Below are positions 1-10,359 of a stretch of 64,000 nucleotides of DNA, piece after piece. Both the position numbers and the translations under genes were made by a program. The DNA comes from Charina bottae (lineage: Eukaryota > Chordata > Lepidosauria > Squamata > Charinaidae). The notes below the pieces were generated by a model. It was not told the origin of the DNA, did not search any database, and saw only the letters and a list, made by a program, of their open reading frames with translations. Position 1 is the stretch's first letter; the number at the start of each line of letters is the position of its first letter. The stretch covers positions 5,346,001-5,410,000 of the forward strand of contig JALMGJ010000025.1 of the NCBI GenBank assembly GCA_023362775.1, given 5' to 3'.

Positions 1-2469
1 GTTATAGGTCCCTTTTCTCCTAGTCTTGGGGGAGCAAGGTACATTTTGACCTTCATAGATGATTTTTCCAGGTACACATTCATTTATTTGCTGAAACACA
101 AAGATGAGGTCTTTGATAAATTTAAGGCTTTTGTGGCTTGGGCGAATGGAAAATTCCCAAGGCCAGTGTCTGCTTTGCAATCAGATCGAGGTGGAGAGTA
201 TCTATCCTCAAAGTTTAAAAGCTTTTTGTTAGAAAAAGGGATAGAACACATTTTGGCTAACCCTTACACTCCTGAACAGAATTCTGTTGCAGAAAGAAAA
301 GGCAGAACGCTGCAGGAAGCAATGATGTGTTTGCTGAAGGATGCTGGTTTGCCTTTTAGGTATTGGGGAGAAGCTGTTACTACAGCGTGTTATGTGCAGA
401 ACAGGCTGTTTAGCAGTGCAATTCAGGATGTGCCTTTTCATTTGTTCTATGGTGTGAAGCCTAAAGTAAGCCACCTCAGGGTGTTTGGAAGCACAGCTTG
501 GGTCCACATTCCCAAACAGCTGAGGCGCAAGGGGGCTTCCAGAACAAAGAAAGCAATCTTTGTTGGGTATGAACAGAGTCAGAGAAGCTACAGGTTCATA
601 CTGGATAATCAACTGATAATTAGTAAGAGTGCTTCTTTTGTTGAGCAGAATTGGGATAAAATAAACTCTAGTTCTTCAGTTGATTTATCCATGAGGGAGC
701 AGCAAAGTCTTGCTGATGGTGATTTGCAGGAATCACCCAGTGAAGTCAATGATCAGGAAGCTGACTTGTCTGGAAAGTCAGAGGTTTCTGAGGACAATGG
801 TGGGAAACAGAGTGTAAGTCCTGTCCTACCTCGCAGGTCTGAAAGGATTAATAAGGGAGTTCCTCCTGATCGTTATCAAGCAGATGTTGTGAAGGCTTTT
901 CACATTCACACAGAGCCTGAGTCTCTGGAAGAAATTAAAGAAATGCCAGCTGAAATAGCTAAGTGTTGGCATGAAGCCATGCAACAAGAGTTGGATTCCT
1001 TAAAGGAAAATAAAACTTGGAAACTAGTAAGTTTGCCTCCTAATCAGAAGGTTTTAGGTTGTAGGTGGGTGTTCAAACTGAAAAAAGATTCTGATGGCAA
1101 AATTCAGAAGTACAAAGCAAGGTTGGTAGCAAAAGGTTTTGCTCAAAGAAAAAATGTGGATTATGACAAAACTTTTGCTCCAGTGACAAAAGCTGAATCT
1201 ATCAGGTTGCTTTTAAAAGTTGCTGCCATGAAGAAACTGTCTGTTTATCACTATGATATTCAAACTGCTTTTCTGTATGGTGACTTGGAGGAAAAATTGT
1301 TTATGCAACAACCTCCTGGTTATGAAAAAGAAAATCATCTTGTGTGTGAATTGCAGAAATCCATCTATGGTTTGAAACAGGCCGCGTGTTGTTGGAATAT
1401 TAAAATGGATAATATTTTGCAAAAATTTGGGTTTCAGAAGGGAATTGCTGATCCTTGTGTTTATGTAAAAAATGATAAGCAAGGTGTAATGTACTTGTGC
1501 TTGTATGTGGATGATTTGTTGCTGCTCACTTCATCTGATGAACAGAAGCATTCCTTTGAGGTTTGTATGAAAAACAATTTCACATTGAAATGTCTTGGAG
1601 CAGTCAACAATTACTTAGGATTAGAAATTCAGAGGGAAAAAGATGGCAGTTTTCTCATAAGCCAGAGCAGTAAAATTAAGAAGCTGCTGGAGGATTTTAA
1701 AATGCAGGACTGCAAGTCTGTCTCCTCCCCCATGCTTCCCGAGTTTCTAAAAGAGGAGGGGGTGAAGGGGAATGGTGAGTCATCTGAAGGAGATAGTTTC
1801 AGATCAGCCATTGGCAGTCTTCTTTACATTGCAAATAACAGCCGTCCGGATATTTCTAACAGTGTGTCCATTTTGAGCAGGTTTGTGGAAAATCCCACAT
1901 CTGCTGCAAAGTCTGGGTTAAAAAGGCTGTTTCGTTATTTGCAAGGCACCAAAGATTTTTGCTTAAGGTTGTCTGCTACAGACACAGAAGAAAAGTTAGA
2001 ATGCTGGTGTGATTCAGATTGGGCTGGAGATCTCAGTGATAGGAAGTCTACTTCTGGAAGTGTAATTCAATTTGCAAAGTCCACTATTGCTTGGTTTTCC
2101 AGAAAGCAGACTGTAGTAGCCATCAGCACAGCTGAAGCTGAATTTTATGCTTTAGCACAACTGTGCAATGAAGTAATTTGGTTTACTCAATTGTTGGAAG
2201 ACATTGGAATCATTTTAAGCCAGCCTGTCACAATTCATGAAGACAATCAAGCCTGTATCCATTTGGCTTTATCTGAAAGTTCCAGAAACCGCACAAAGCA
2301 CATTGATGTGCGTTTTCATCTTGTTAAAGATTTTCTAGCCAAGAAAAAGGTTGTTTTGAAATACTGTGATATTAAATTAATGTTGGCTGATATCTTAACC
2401 AAGCCTCTAGTTGCCAGTAGGCACAGTGAGTTAATTACCAAGCTGGGTTTGTTTCCATATTCTTTCTAG
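1..2469 (+). CDS. Copia pol, C-terminal part: integrase, reverse transcriptase, RNase H
   Basis: The frame is open from base 1, so the protein begins upstream of the window and the TTG at 46 is not a real start. About 822 codons are present. The integrase core shows FIDDFSRY, SDRGGEY and TPEQNSVAERKGRTLQE, which carry the later Asp and the Glu of the D-D-E catalytic triad. The Copia-type RT follows, with YDIQTAFLYGDLEEKLFM and the catalytic YVDDLLLL. RNase H then shows CDSDWAGD, KSTSGSV and STAEAEFYAL. The protein ends NILTKPL-like then stop, typical of Copia. Its products would copy element RNA into cDNA in a cytoplasmic particle and integrate it. No frameshift or stop was seen in the visible part; gag and protease lie outside the window. 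Confidence 0.93.
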   Translation, partial: VIGPFSPSLGGARYILTFIDDFSRYTFIYLLKHKDEVFDKFKAFVAWANGKFPRPVSALQSDRGGEYLSSKFKSFLLEKGIEHILANPYTPEQNSVAERKGRTLQEAMMCLLKDAGLPFRYWGEAVTTACYVQNRLFSSAIQDVPFHLFYGVKPKVSHLRVFGSTAWVHIPKQLRRKGASRTKKAIFVGYEQSQRSYRFILDNQLIISKSASFVEQNWDKINSSSSVDLSMREQQSLADGDLQESPSEVNDQEADLSGKSEVSEDNGGKQSVSPVLPRRSERINKGVPPDRYQADVVKAFHIHTEPESLEEIKEMPAEIAKCWHEAMQQELDSLKENKTWKLVSLPPNQKVLGCRWVFKLKKDSDGKIQKYKARLVAKGFAQRKNVDYDKTFAPVTKAESIRLLLKVAAMKKLSVYHYDIQTAFLYGDLEEKLFMQQPPGYEKENHLVCELQKSIYGLKQAACCWNIKMDNILQKFGFQKGIADPCVYVKNDKQGVMYLCLYVDDLLLLTSSDEQKHSFEVCMKNNFTLKCLGAVNNYLGLEIQREKDGSFLISQSSKIKKLLEDFKMQDCKSVSSPMLPEFLKEEGVKGNGESSEGDSFRSAIGSLLYIANNSRPDISNSVSILSRFVENPTSAAKSGLKRLFRYLQGTKDFCLRLSATDTEEKLECWCDSDWAGDLSDRKSTSGSVIQFAKSTIAWFSRKQTVVAISTAEAEFYALAQLCNEVIWFTQLLEDIGIILSQPVTIHEDNQACIHLALSESSRNRTKHIDVRFHLVKDFLAKKKVVLKYCDIKLMLADILTKPLVASRHSELITKLGLFPYSF

Positions 2470-2486
2470 TCATAAAAAAAGGGGAG

Positions 2487-2945
2487 TGTTGTATATATTT
2501 TTTATGTCTGTAGAATATGTGGCTGAGTTTTTAAAAAGCCAGGCCTCAAAACTTTTTTCTGTTTGGGCTCAGGAGCACATGTTCACCCCCCACTCAGGAA
2601 TGTTATTGCCCCCAGGTGCCGGCCAGTCTGAGAGTTTCTGACCAATCAGAATTAGCTGTTTGAGCTTTGCCCATATTGGGAATCTGTTGCCTAGGTGTTT
2701 TTGGTCACATGCTGCATCCTGTCCACTCAGAGGCTGGTCAGGTAAAGGTTTAAAAATGTAAATGCCTTTTGTCCTTTTGTTCGCTCTCTGCATTCTGCTC
2801 TGCTATCTAAAATGGCTATGTTAATCAACCATGCCATGCTTTGGCTAAAGAAGAAGATTCAAGGTTTGTTCTTATGTTTCTGTTTTAAATAAAGCAACAT
2901 TTTTACTACAAACTTATCTCTTGGTTTTTCCATAACTCTGATCAC
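2487..2945 (+). repeat. Copia right LTR
   Basis: The LTR starts TGTTGTATATATT immediately after a polypurine tract and carries an AATAAA signal at 2888-2893, as expected at the R region of an LTR. The left edge is supported by the polypurine tract; the right edge is placed at a CA near 2945 and may be off by about 20 bases. There is no second LTR in the window to compare. Confidence 0.7.
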
Positions 2946-2966
2946 AAATTTTATAAAAATACAAAA

Positions 2967-3950
2967 GAGTCGAGAGTCCAGGAAGACCCCCAGGTTCTGC
3001 AGAGGATCTGAATGGGGCAGTGCTACCCCATCCAGAACCAAAGATGATAACTTCCTGGATACAGGGGGGCCATTAATCCATAGCCACTCCGTCTTACCAG
3101 GGTTCAGCTGAACCCTGTTGTTCCCCATCCAGACCCCCACAGCCTCCAGGCACTGAGACAAGGCATCGACCGCATCACTTACTGCACCTGGGATGGAGAT
3201 ATATAACTGAGTATCATCAGCATATTGGTGATACCTCATCCCGTGGAGACGGATGATCTCGCCCAGCGGCTTCATGTAGATGCTGAACAGGAGAGGAGAG
3301 AGAACCGAACCCTGCAGCACCCCACAAAGCAGGGGTCGCGGGTCGGCTCTCTCCTCCCCTATCACCACCGACTGGGAATGGCCCCGGAGAAAGGAGGTGA
3401 ACCAGCGTAAAACCACACCGCCCACCCCCAACTCCCTGAGCCGCCCCAAAAGGATACCATGGTCGACGGTATCAAAAGCCGCTGAGAGATCTAAGAGAGC
3501 CAGCATGGACGCACTTCCTCTATCCCGCTCCCGCCAGAGATCATCCATAAGTGCGACCAATGTGGTCTCCGTCCCGTATCCCGGCCTGAAACCTGACTGA
3601 AAGGGGTCCAGATAATCCGTTTCCTCCAGGATCCTCTGGAGTTGCAACGCCACCACCTTCTCAACCACCTTTCCCAAAAAGGGAAGGTGGGAGACCAGAT
3701 GAAAATTGCCCAAGATGGTGGGGTCCAGGGATGGTTTCTTGACGAGTGGGTGCACCAGCGCCTCCTTAAAGGCAGCCGGGAACACCCCCTCACTCAAGGA
3801 TGTATTAATCATCGCCTGGACCCAGCCACATGTCACCTCCCTAGCTGACTTAACCAGCCAGGAGGGACACGGGTCTAGGTGACATGTGGTGGCATTTACA
3901 ATCCGGAGGATCCTGTCTACTTCATCAGGCCCAACAGGATCAAACCGTTA
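2967..3950 (-). mobile_element. L2/CR1-type LINE, antisense, RT portion
   Basis: The minus strand carries the RT domain of a CR1/L2-group LINE. One open frame of about 290 residues runs from 3836 down to about 2967. It includes FRPGYGTETTLVALMDDL, LLDLSAAFDTVDHGILL, GVLQGSVLSPLLFSIYM and the catalytic YHQYADDTQLYIS. The frame then breaks at LGVFLDSRL, where the Copia sequence starts. Upstream of 3836 the same element continues (text resembling the linker before RT) to about 3950. The 3' end of the LINE would lie on the far side of the Copia, outside the window. The group name (L2 versus another CR1 relative) is from motif wording only. Confidence 0.85.
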
Positions 3951-5711
3951 AAATTTGATATAAATAAAATAAAATATCTATGACTACTATGTATGCTACT
4001 GAATCGAATATCTACATGGAATAAGAAGGTTAATGAAAACTCTCCCAGGTTCAGTCCATTGCATTTCCAAATAACATTGTGAGAGAACCCAATGTGAAAT
4101 CCTGGAGGGACTTTTGAGATGTCACCTCCCTACATTCCCTGTGATTCAGATGTGGTGGGGAAACACAATAGAAAACACACACACTTTCTGGCACACCCTG
4201 TCCAATCATGCTGTATTTTAAGAAGCTTCTGATGTATGAAAGTCTCTTTAACCTTTTTTTGGAATATCATCCAGTCTAAGCAAAACAAATATAACAGTGG
4301 TTTAAGAGTTGAGTCTTTTGTTGTGTCTTTAAAAAAATTAGCTGTTCTGGAGCGAAGGAGAGTGGTTGAATTTTTCAGATGCTTTTTTCTATAAAAAGGG
4401 ATTAAAAGGGATGGATATGATAAGTTGGCCAAAGCTACATATTTCTGTCCTTTACTTTTGTTATTAAGCAAATGTTTGGCTGTCTAGCTCATTTTGGAAT
4501 ACCTTCATTCTAATAAGTCTAAATACTGTATGTAACATGTAAACTTCTAACTTTTGTGACAACCATACAGAGTAAAAGATTTAACTAGTTTAAACCATGC
4601 TCAAGTGCAGCAAGAAAATTCCATCCCAAATCAGCTGTTAATAAACATTTTGTCCTTACAAGTTTTATGACTGCTTGCTTGATTTTTTCCATGTCTTAAA
4701 CCTGCAAATATTGTGAAGTACTAAAGGTCAATTAAAATAGTTTGCTCCATTTTATTCATAAGATAGTTCTTGAATGTGAAGTTATACAGTAACCCTATTT
4801 TAATGGATATTAGTTTTCATATGCTCTTGAAGCCTGAGATTTATTATTTCCAAGGCAGTGATTTATCATTTCTGCTACAGGGATGCAAATGTGCAACAAA
4901 TACCATCTCTTAAATTTCAGTAGTTAAGTGAAATTCCATAGTATTAATACAACAATATTGACATTTTAAGAGATTGGTAGCAGTGTCAGCTTTTATGCAT
5001 ACTGTATGTGCCAGTAAGCTTCAACCGTAGCCCAGGGAACACGGGCAATCTTGCATTCCTAATTGAGTTGGGACACTTGGTGTGGTTGATTTTTTTTAGG
5101 TACTTGCCAGATTACAGTTTTGGATCTTAGTTGCTAGATGCCCTTCTGAAAGTTACAGGGGGACTTGCTGTAACAAGCCACTGACAGCTGAGCAGGTCTA
5201 GTCTTTGGTTCCACCAGTGATCATCCACTAGTGTCCTAAAAGGAGAAGTAAAGGAGAGAAAGAAAGCAGAGCCCACCCCGGCCTTCCCAAGAAACCAGTT
5301 CCACTAGAATTTTCCTTGGTGTTGTAACTGTTTATATTAACACAAGCACAATATCAGGAATGGTATCTGTTCATTAATCTCTAATCAACCCAGGGAGCCT
5401 TTCCAACTGAAGTGTGAGATAGAAATGTTTTAATAAGCGAGAAGTTGCAGGTGCACATTTGAAATGGCTAGACATGAAGATAACTGAGATTGGGCATCTT
5501 TTAAAAGAGTTCATTATTAGCTGTACTTAGTGAATAGGCTTTCTATTGGAGTTTTGGTTGCAAAGAAAAGTTTTAATGCTGCCATTTCAAGTTGGTCTGC
5601 TTAACTCCATTAATTTTCAGAGTTGTTTTTAACACCTCAGCAAGGCAGTGAAAAGTAAATTTAAAAACTTCAACATTACTTCTTCTTCTTTTTTGTCTTT
5701 TTCATTCTCAG
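3951..5711. other. ASCC3: ASCC3 intron, no gene recognised
   Basis: This is AT-rich intronic sequence preceding the first ASCC3 exon. A polypyrimidine stretch and CAG acceptor end it at 5711. I saw short open frames (for example 4130-4471, minus) but no recognisable domain or repeat boundary. Confidence 0.6.
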
Positions 5712-5876
5712 ATGCTTGTGACCACTCCAGAAAAATGGGATGTTGTGACAAGGAAGAGTGTTGGAGATGTCGCGCTCTCCCAACTAGTGAAACTCCTTAT
5801 TCTTGATGAGGTACACCTGCTCCATGAAGATAGAGGACCCGTACTAGAAAGTTTAGTAGCCCGCACCTTACGCCAG
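5712..5876 (+). CDS. ASCC3: ASCC3 coding exon, helicase motif II (DEVH)
   Basis: ASCC3 is a nuclear and cytoplasmic Ski2-like 3'-5' helicase with two helicase cassettes. It acts in the ASC-1 complex with ALKBH3 in alkylation repair and in splitting collided ribosomes. This 165-bp exon is preceded by a pyrimidine tract and CAG and followed by GTATGT. It is phase 0 at both ends and encodes 55 residues starting [16 protein letters not shown]. It contains [17 protein letters not shown], the DExH (motif II) segment of the first cassette. The next exon begins VESTQSMIR, giving the family-typical ARTLRQVE join. The paralogue SNRNP200 is less likely because the downstream exons read as ASCC3 rather than Brr2. 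The ATG inside the exon is not a start codon. Confidence 0.95.
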
Positions 5877-6045
5877 GTATGTCCAAGCTGATTGTCAGAA
5901 CAAACATCTTAAGTAACTTTGTATGCTAGAGACAACTCCAGTGATTAATTAAATCCTCTAATATGCCTACTTTGCTTCCAGTAGCAGTCATCAGTAAAGA
6001 TTTACATGAGAAGACAATGCATCTTTGTCTCTTTGCTTTTTGGAA

Positions 6046-6175
6046 CAGAAGGGGTTCTGTTATCCCTTATGAAATTAAAAAGACCTAAAGACATGTATGT
6101 ATGTATGGGTGTGTGTATATTTCTACATGTCTTTAGGTCTTTTTAATTTCATGTGGTATAACAGAGCCCCTTCTG
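6046..6175. repeat. Imperfect foldback (52-bp arms)
   Basis: Positions 6046-6097 and 6124-6175 are inverted copies with a few mismatches, separated by a 26-base loop rich in TG/TA repeats. Both arms include AGACCTAAAGACATGTA or its complement. It could be a small foldback element or a snap-back duplication; no flanking duplication was identified. Confidence 0.8.
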
Positions 6176-6199
6176 TTATCCCATATGAAATGAGATATA

Positions 6200-6370
6200 C
6201 AGTGGTGCTTAAAAGTTCGTGAACCCTTTTGAATTTTTAATATTTTTGCATAAATATCACCTAAAGTGTGATCTATTCTCCACACAAGTCCTAAAACTAG
6301 ACAAAGAGAACCCAATTAAACAAATGAGTCAAAACATTATACTTCTTCATTTATTTATTAAGCACCACTG
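6200..6370. mobile_element. Tc1/mariner-type MITE, 171 bp, TA duplication
   Basis: The element has near-terminal inverted repeats CAGTGGTGCTTAA and TTAAGCACCACTG, and is flanked on both sides by TA (6198-6199, 6371-6372). TA duplication with short TIRs and no coding capacity fits a nonautonomous Tc1/mariner element. A second copy, lacking its right end, lies at 30972. Confidence 0.85.
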
Positions 6371-6375
6371 TATAT

Positions 6376-7045
6376 ATGTTTTTAAATGTTAATCTTAGTT
6401 AAGCAACACACATACATACATACATACATGTAGGCATGTGCTGATATTAAATAATGGCATTCTTGTTCATTTAGATTTGTTTGAAAACTGTACTGTTGCT
6501 CAAGGTCTGCCATTTTGTTTCCTCATATGCTAAAGACTTCTCCAATAATAAAAATCATACTGAAAAAAAAATAATTCTACAAAGATAGGCTTGATAATAT
6601 ATTTATATATAGATCTGGGATTGTTTATTTTGATATCCTGAATAAAATAAGGAACACTCTGAAACTTGCTCACAGTTCTCACACTGTGCCACATCTTACA
6701 ATAACCTTTTGTGTCCTTCAGTAGAATGCCTTTCCAGTGATTGCCATTTTGAAATCACATAGCATTTTTTAAAAATGAAAACACTAATTACTGAAATACA
6801 GCTGATAAAACTGGCAAATGTGAGGTGCTTGATGGCACATGCTGGTCAAATAATTGGAGATCTAAAATCTCAACTTGGATAAAAATAATTTTTATTTATG
6901 GTTGGAACAAATAACCCAGGCACATAATTTTAGCAAATTAATCTCAGCTTGCCCACTCAAGTCCTGCTATGTTGCCTCATTGCGGCAGTGAAGGAGGGGT
7001 GTTCCTGGAAGGGATAGGTGAAGAATGCTGGGACCTGATGGAACA
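6376..7045. other. ASCC3 intron, nothing recognised
   Basis: This is AT-rich intronic DNA between two MITEs. It contains a short TATGT/ACAT repeat near 6408-6428. I saw no conserved domain or clear repeat edge. Confidence 0.5.
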
Positions 7046-7047
7046 TA

Positions 7048-7458
7048 CAGGTAGTCCTCACTTAACAACCATTCATTTAGTGATGGTTCAGACTTAACGA
7101 CAGTGCTGAAAAAACTGACTTACAACCGGTCGTCGCACTTATGACCATCGCAGCATCCCCACGGTCACATGATCACGGTTTGGGTGCTTGGCAATCGGTT
7201 CGCATTTATGACCATTGCAGTGTCCCATGGTCATGTGATCGCCATTTTCAACCTTCCCAGCTGGCATCTGGCAAGCAAAATCAATGGGGAACCACATGAT
7301 TTGCTTAACTACCACGTGATTCACTTAATGCCCACGGTGATTCTCTTAACAACCACTGCAAAAAAGGTCATAAAATTGGGTTGGATTTGCTTAATGACTG
7401 CTTTGCTTAGCAACTGAAATTCTGGTCCCAATTGTGGTTGTTAAGTGAGGATTACCTG
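7048..7458. mobile_element. MITE, CAGGTAGTCCT family, copy 1 (411 bp)
   Basis: The ends are CAGGTAGTCCTCACTTAAC and its inverted counterpart GTTAAGTGAGGATTACCTG, with TA on both sides (7046-7047, 7459-7460). The interior has imperfect internal repeats of the type TCACATGATC and CpG-containing motifs. There are no coding domains; the short open frames in it are fortuitous. Copies 2 and 3 are at 29740-30162 and 44309-44657. TA duplication suggests Tc1/mariner-type mobilisation, but this assignment is tentative. Confidence 0.85.
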
Positions 7459-7544
7459 TATTCTCTTTCTTTCTCTTTGCCTCTGTCTCTCTTTCTCCTT
7501 GATTATTTTGCGTAAACTCAGCATTCTATTGGCTCTTGAATAAA

Positions 7545-8095
7545 ATTAGAGAAGTAATACCATGCTTTGTTGTTTATCCATTCAGTCGCTTCCGACTCTT
7601 TGTAACTTCATGGACCAGCCCACGCCAAAGCTTCCTGTCGGCCATCACCATCCCCAGCTCCCCCACGGTCGAGTCCGTCACCTCCAGAATATCATCCATC
7701 CATCTTGCCCTTGGTCGGCCCCTCTTCCTTTTGCCTTCCACTTTCCCTAGCATCAGCATCTTCTCCAGGGTATCCTGTCTTCTCATTATGTGGCCAAAGT
7801 ACTTCAGTTTTGCCTTTAATATCATTCCCTCAAGTGAGCAGTCTGGCTTTATTTCCTGGAGTATGGACTGGTTTCATCTTCTTGCAGTCCAAGGCACTCT
7901 CAAAATTTTCCTCCAACACCACAGTTCAAAAGCATCTATCTTCGCTCAGCCTTCCTTATGGTCCAGCTCTCGTAGCCATAGGTTACTATGGGGAATACCA
8001 TTGCTTTAACTATGCGGACCTTTGTTGTCAGTGTGATGTCTCTGCTCTTAACTATTTTATCAAGATTTGTCATTGCTCTCCTCCCAAGAAGAAGA
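7545..8095 (-). mobile_element. BovB (RTE) LINE, 3' fragment, copy 1
   Basis: On the minus strand the sequence encodes the C-terminal tail of the BovB ORF, with LKYFGHIMRRQDTLEKMLMLG and KRGRPRARWMDDI, followed by VTKSRKRLNG-like text. The 3' end on the plus strand reads TTCAGTCGCTTCCGACTC, the hallmark BovB tail. The copy is 5' truncated, as is usual for LINEs, and lies in the same orientation as the larger BovB immediately to its right. Confidence 0.9.
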
Positions 8096-8249
8096 AAAAA
8101 GATTACTGAAAATTAAAACTAGCTGATATGATGCTTAAAATGTCAACAGTTGGTTAAAATATTGGAAGAGCAATATGTTATTTGGGATGGGAGGGAATCA
8201 CCACTAGGGTTGAAAGTTCAAGAGGGTTTATGGCAGACCTCTTTATAGT

Positions 8250-9637
8250 GTAGTTGTTGTTGTTCAGTCGTTGTGTCCGACTCTTCGTGACCCCATGGAC
8301 CATAGCACTCCAGGCCTTCCTGTCCTCCACTGTCTCCCGGAGTTTACTCAAATTCATGTTCGTTACATCGGTGATGCTATCTAACCATCTCATCCTCTGC
8401 CGTCCCCTTCTCCTTTTGCCTTCAGTCTTTCCCAGCATCAGGGTCTTTTCCAGTGAGTCCTCTCTTCGCATTAGGTGGCCAAAGTATTTGAGCTTCAGCT
8501 TCAGCATCTGTCCTTCCAATGAGCAGTCAGGGTTGATTTCCTTTAGGATCGACTGATTTGACCTCCTCACAGTCCAAGGGACTCTTAAGAGTCTTCTCCA
8601 GCACCACAGTTTGAAAGCATCAATTCTTCGGCGCTCAGCCTTCCTTATGGTCCAACTCTCACATTACTACTGGGAAAACCATAGCTTTAATTATACGGAC
8701 CTTTGTTGGCAAGGTGATGTCTCTGCTTTTTAATATGCTGTCTAGGTTTGCCATAGCTTTCCTCCCAAGGAGCAAGCGTCTTTTAATTTCATGGCTGAAG
8801 TCACCATCTGCGGTGATCTTGGAGCCCAAGAAAATAAAATCTGTCACTGCTTCCATTTCTTCCCCTTCTATTTGCCAGGAAGTGATGGGACCAGATGCCA
8901 TGATCTGAGTTTTTTTAATGTTGAGTTTCAAGCCAGCTTTTGCACTCTCCTCTTTCACCGTCATCAAGAGGCTCTTTAGTTCCTCTTCACTTTCTGCCAT
9001 TAGGGTGGTATCGTCTGCATATCTGAGGTTGTTGATATTTCTCCCGGCAATCTTATCTCCAGCTTGTGATTCATCCAGCCTGGCATTTCTCATGATGTAC
9101 TCTGCATATAAGTTAAATAAGCAGGGTGATAATATACAGCCTTGTCGTACTCCTTCCCCAATTTTGAACCAGTCGGTTGTTCCATGTCCGGTTCTAACTG
9201 TTGCTTCTTGACCCGCATACAAGTTTCTCAGGAGACAGGTATGGCGGTCTGGTACTCCCATCTCTTTAAGACTTTGCCACAGTTTGTTGTGATCCACACA
9301 ATCAAAGGCTTTAGCGTAGTCAATGAAGCAGAAGTGGATGTTTTTCTGGAACTCTCTTGCTTTTTCCATGATCCAGTGAATGTTGGCAATCTGATCTCTA
9401 GTTCCTCTGCCTCTTCGAAACCCAGCGTGCACTTCTGGTAGTTCTCGGTTCACATACTGCTGAAGCCTAGCTTGTAGGATTTTGAGCATAACCTTGCTAG
9501 CATGTGAAATGAGCGCAATTGTACGGTAGTTTGAACATTCTTTGGCATTGCCCTTCTTTGGAATTGGAACGTAAACTGACCTTTTCCAATCCTGTGGCCA
9601 CTGTTGAGTTTTCCAAATTTGTTGGCATATTGAGTGC
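8250..9637 (-). pseudogene. BovB reverse transcriptase, 3' part of ORF
   Basis: The RT core is open from 9489 to 8659 and includes FIDYAKAFDCVDHNKLW, GVRQGCILSPCLFNLY and the catalytic NLRYADDTTLMAE, then KTQIMASGPITSW and FIFLGSKITADGDFSHEIKRR, all characteristic of BovB. After PVVM the frame shifts and the C-terminal segment resumes at 8570-8178, with LKYFGHLMRREDSLEKTLM and RGRQRMRWLDSI. The upstream portion (9637-9490) is in another frame, with WPQDWKR-like sequence. At least two frameshifts make it a pseudogene. Confidence 0.9.
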
Positions 9638-10359
9638 TGATGGGATATACGCTGGCTTAAAGGGGAAAAACCGAGGGTTGAGAATAAACAGACAAGAATG
9701 CAGCTTGTTAGGGCTAACAGTGTTTACTGGTAGCATAAGGCAATAATGCAGATACAGTACATTATCGCAAAAATGGAAAAGATGAATATACAGGATACAT
9801 CATTGTAAAAGGAAAAACAAAACAAACTTATAAGCAGAGTTCCGTGTATTGATCCCAGGGCCAGAGTTCCTGCCATGGCCTATACCCAAAGCCAGGCATA
9901 GCTCACTCTGCCCAGTCCATGGGAAGTGAACACGTGAAGAACTACATGGCTAAAAGACACTAGAAATCAAGAAGCATAGAACACCATTTTGCATGGTTGT
10001 ATATTCAGTTCTTCTAGCTTTCTGATTGGCTGGATGTTAGCTGTTACACACACACTAGGCCCAAAGCATTAGACCTAAAGCACATAGCATGACCTGCTGC
10101 ATCTAAGCACTGAGTTCCCCCCCCCTCTTTGCTCAGGGGGGCCTGGGCAAGGCTTCCCACAGAAGGAAATCAGGAGGCTTTGTTCCCATGGGAAGATCCA
10201 TTGCTAGCCATAACATGGTACCTTCTCGCTCCCTATCTCATGAGGATGTAAACAAAGCCAAGGCTTCTCTGTTATCCAGCCACCTGGCGTTCACGTCATC
10301 ATGAGAACGCTGTGCTTTGTACAGGAATAATTTGCCAAGGCAACACAAGAACTCTAACA
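9638..10359 (-). mobile_element. Probable solo LTR inserted in BovB (about 722 bp)
   Basis: The segment begins TGATGGG and ends CTAACA, interrupting the BovB frame between the coding for DDAVKVL and CQQIW-like residues. On the minus strand it shows a CCAATCAG box, a TATAAG-like motif and a terminal stretch typical of an LTR R/U5. There is no coding capacity. The flanks do not show a clean 5 bp duplication, so the edges are approximate and the type (ERV versus other LTR) is open. Confidence 0.6.

Larger units (their letters stand above)
1..2945 (+). mobile_element. Ty1/Copia LTR retrotransposon, 3' half with right LTR
   Basis: This is the 3' part of a Copia element that enters from the left edge of the window. 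It contains an uninterrupted pol reading frame (integrase, reverse transcriptase, RNase H), a polypurine tract directly after the stop codon (2474-2486, A-rich then GGGGAG) and a right LTR starting TGTTG at 2487. The order integrase before RT is the diagnostic of Copia as opposed to Gypsy. The open frame over more than 800 codons argues for a fairly recent insertion. The right edge abuts an antisense L2-like LINE whose RT frame is cut at about 2967, so the Copia probably landed inside that LINE. The left LTR and 5 bp duplication are outside the window and cannot be checked. The exact 3' end (2945) is an estimate from a terminal CA. Confidence 0.9.

Noticed and set aside
229..612. Minus-strand open frame of 127 codons
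   Set aside because: It is antisense to the intact Copia integrase region and has no domain.
4130..4471. Minus-strand open frame of 113 codons
   Set aside because: No recognisable motif, AT-rich composition and no support from flanking element sequence.
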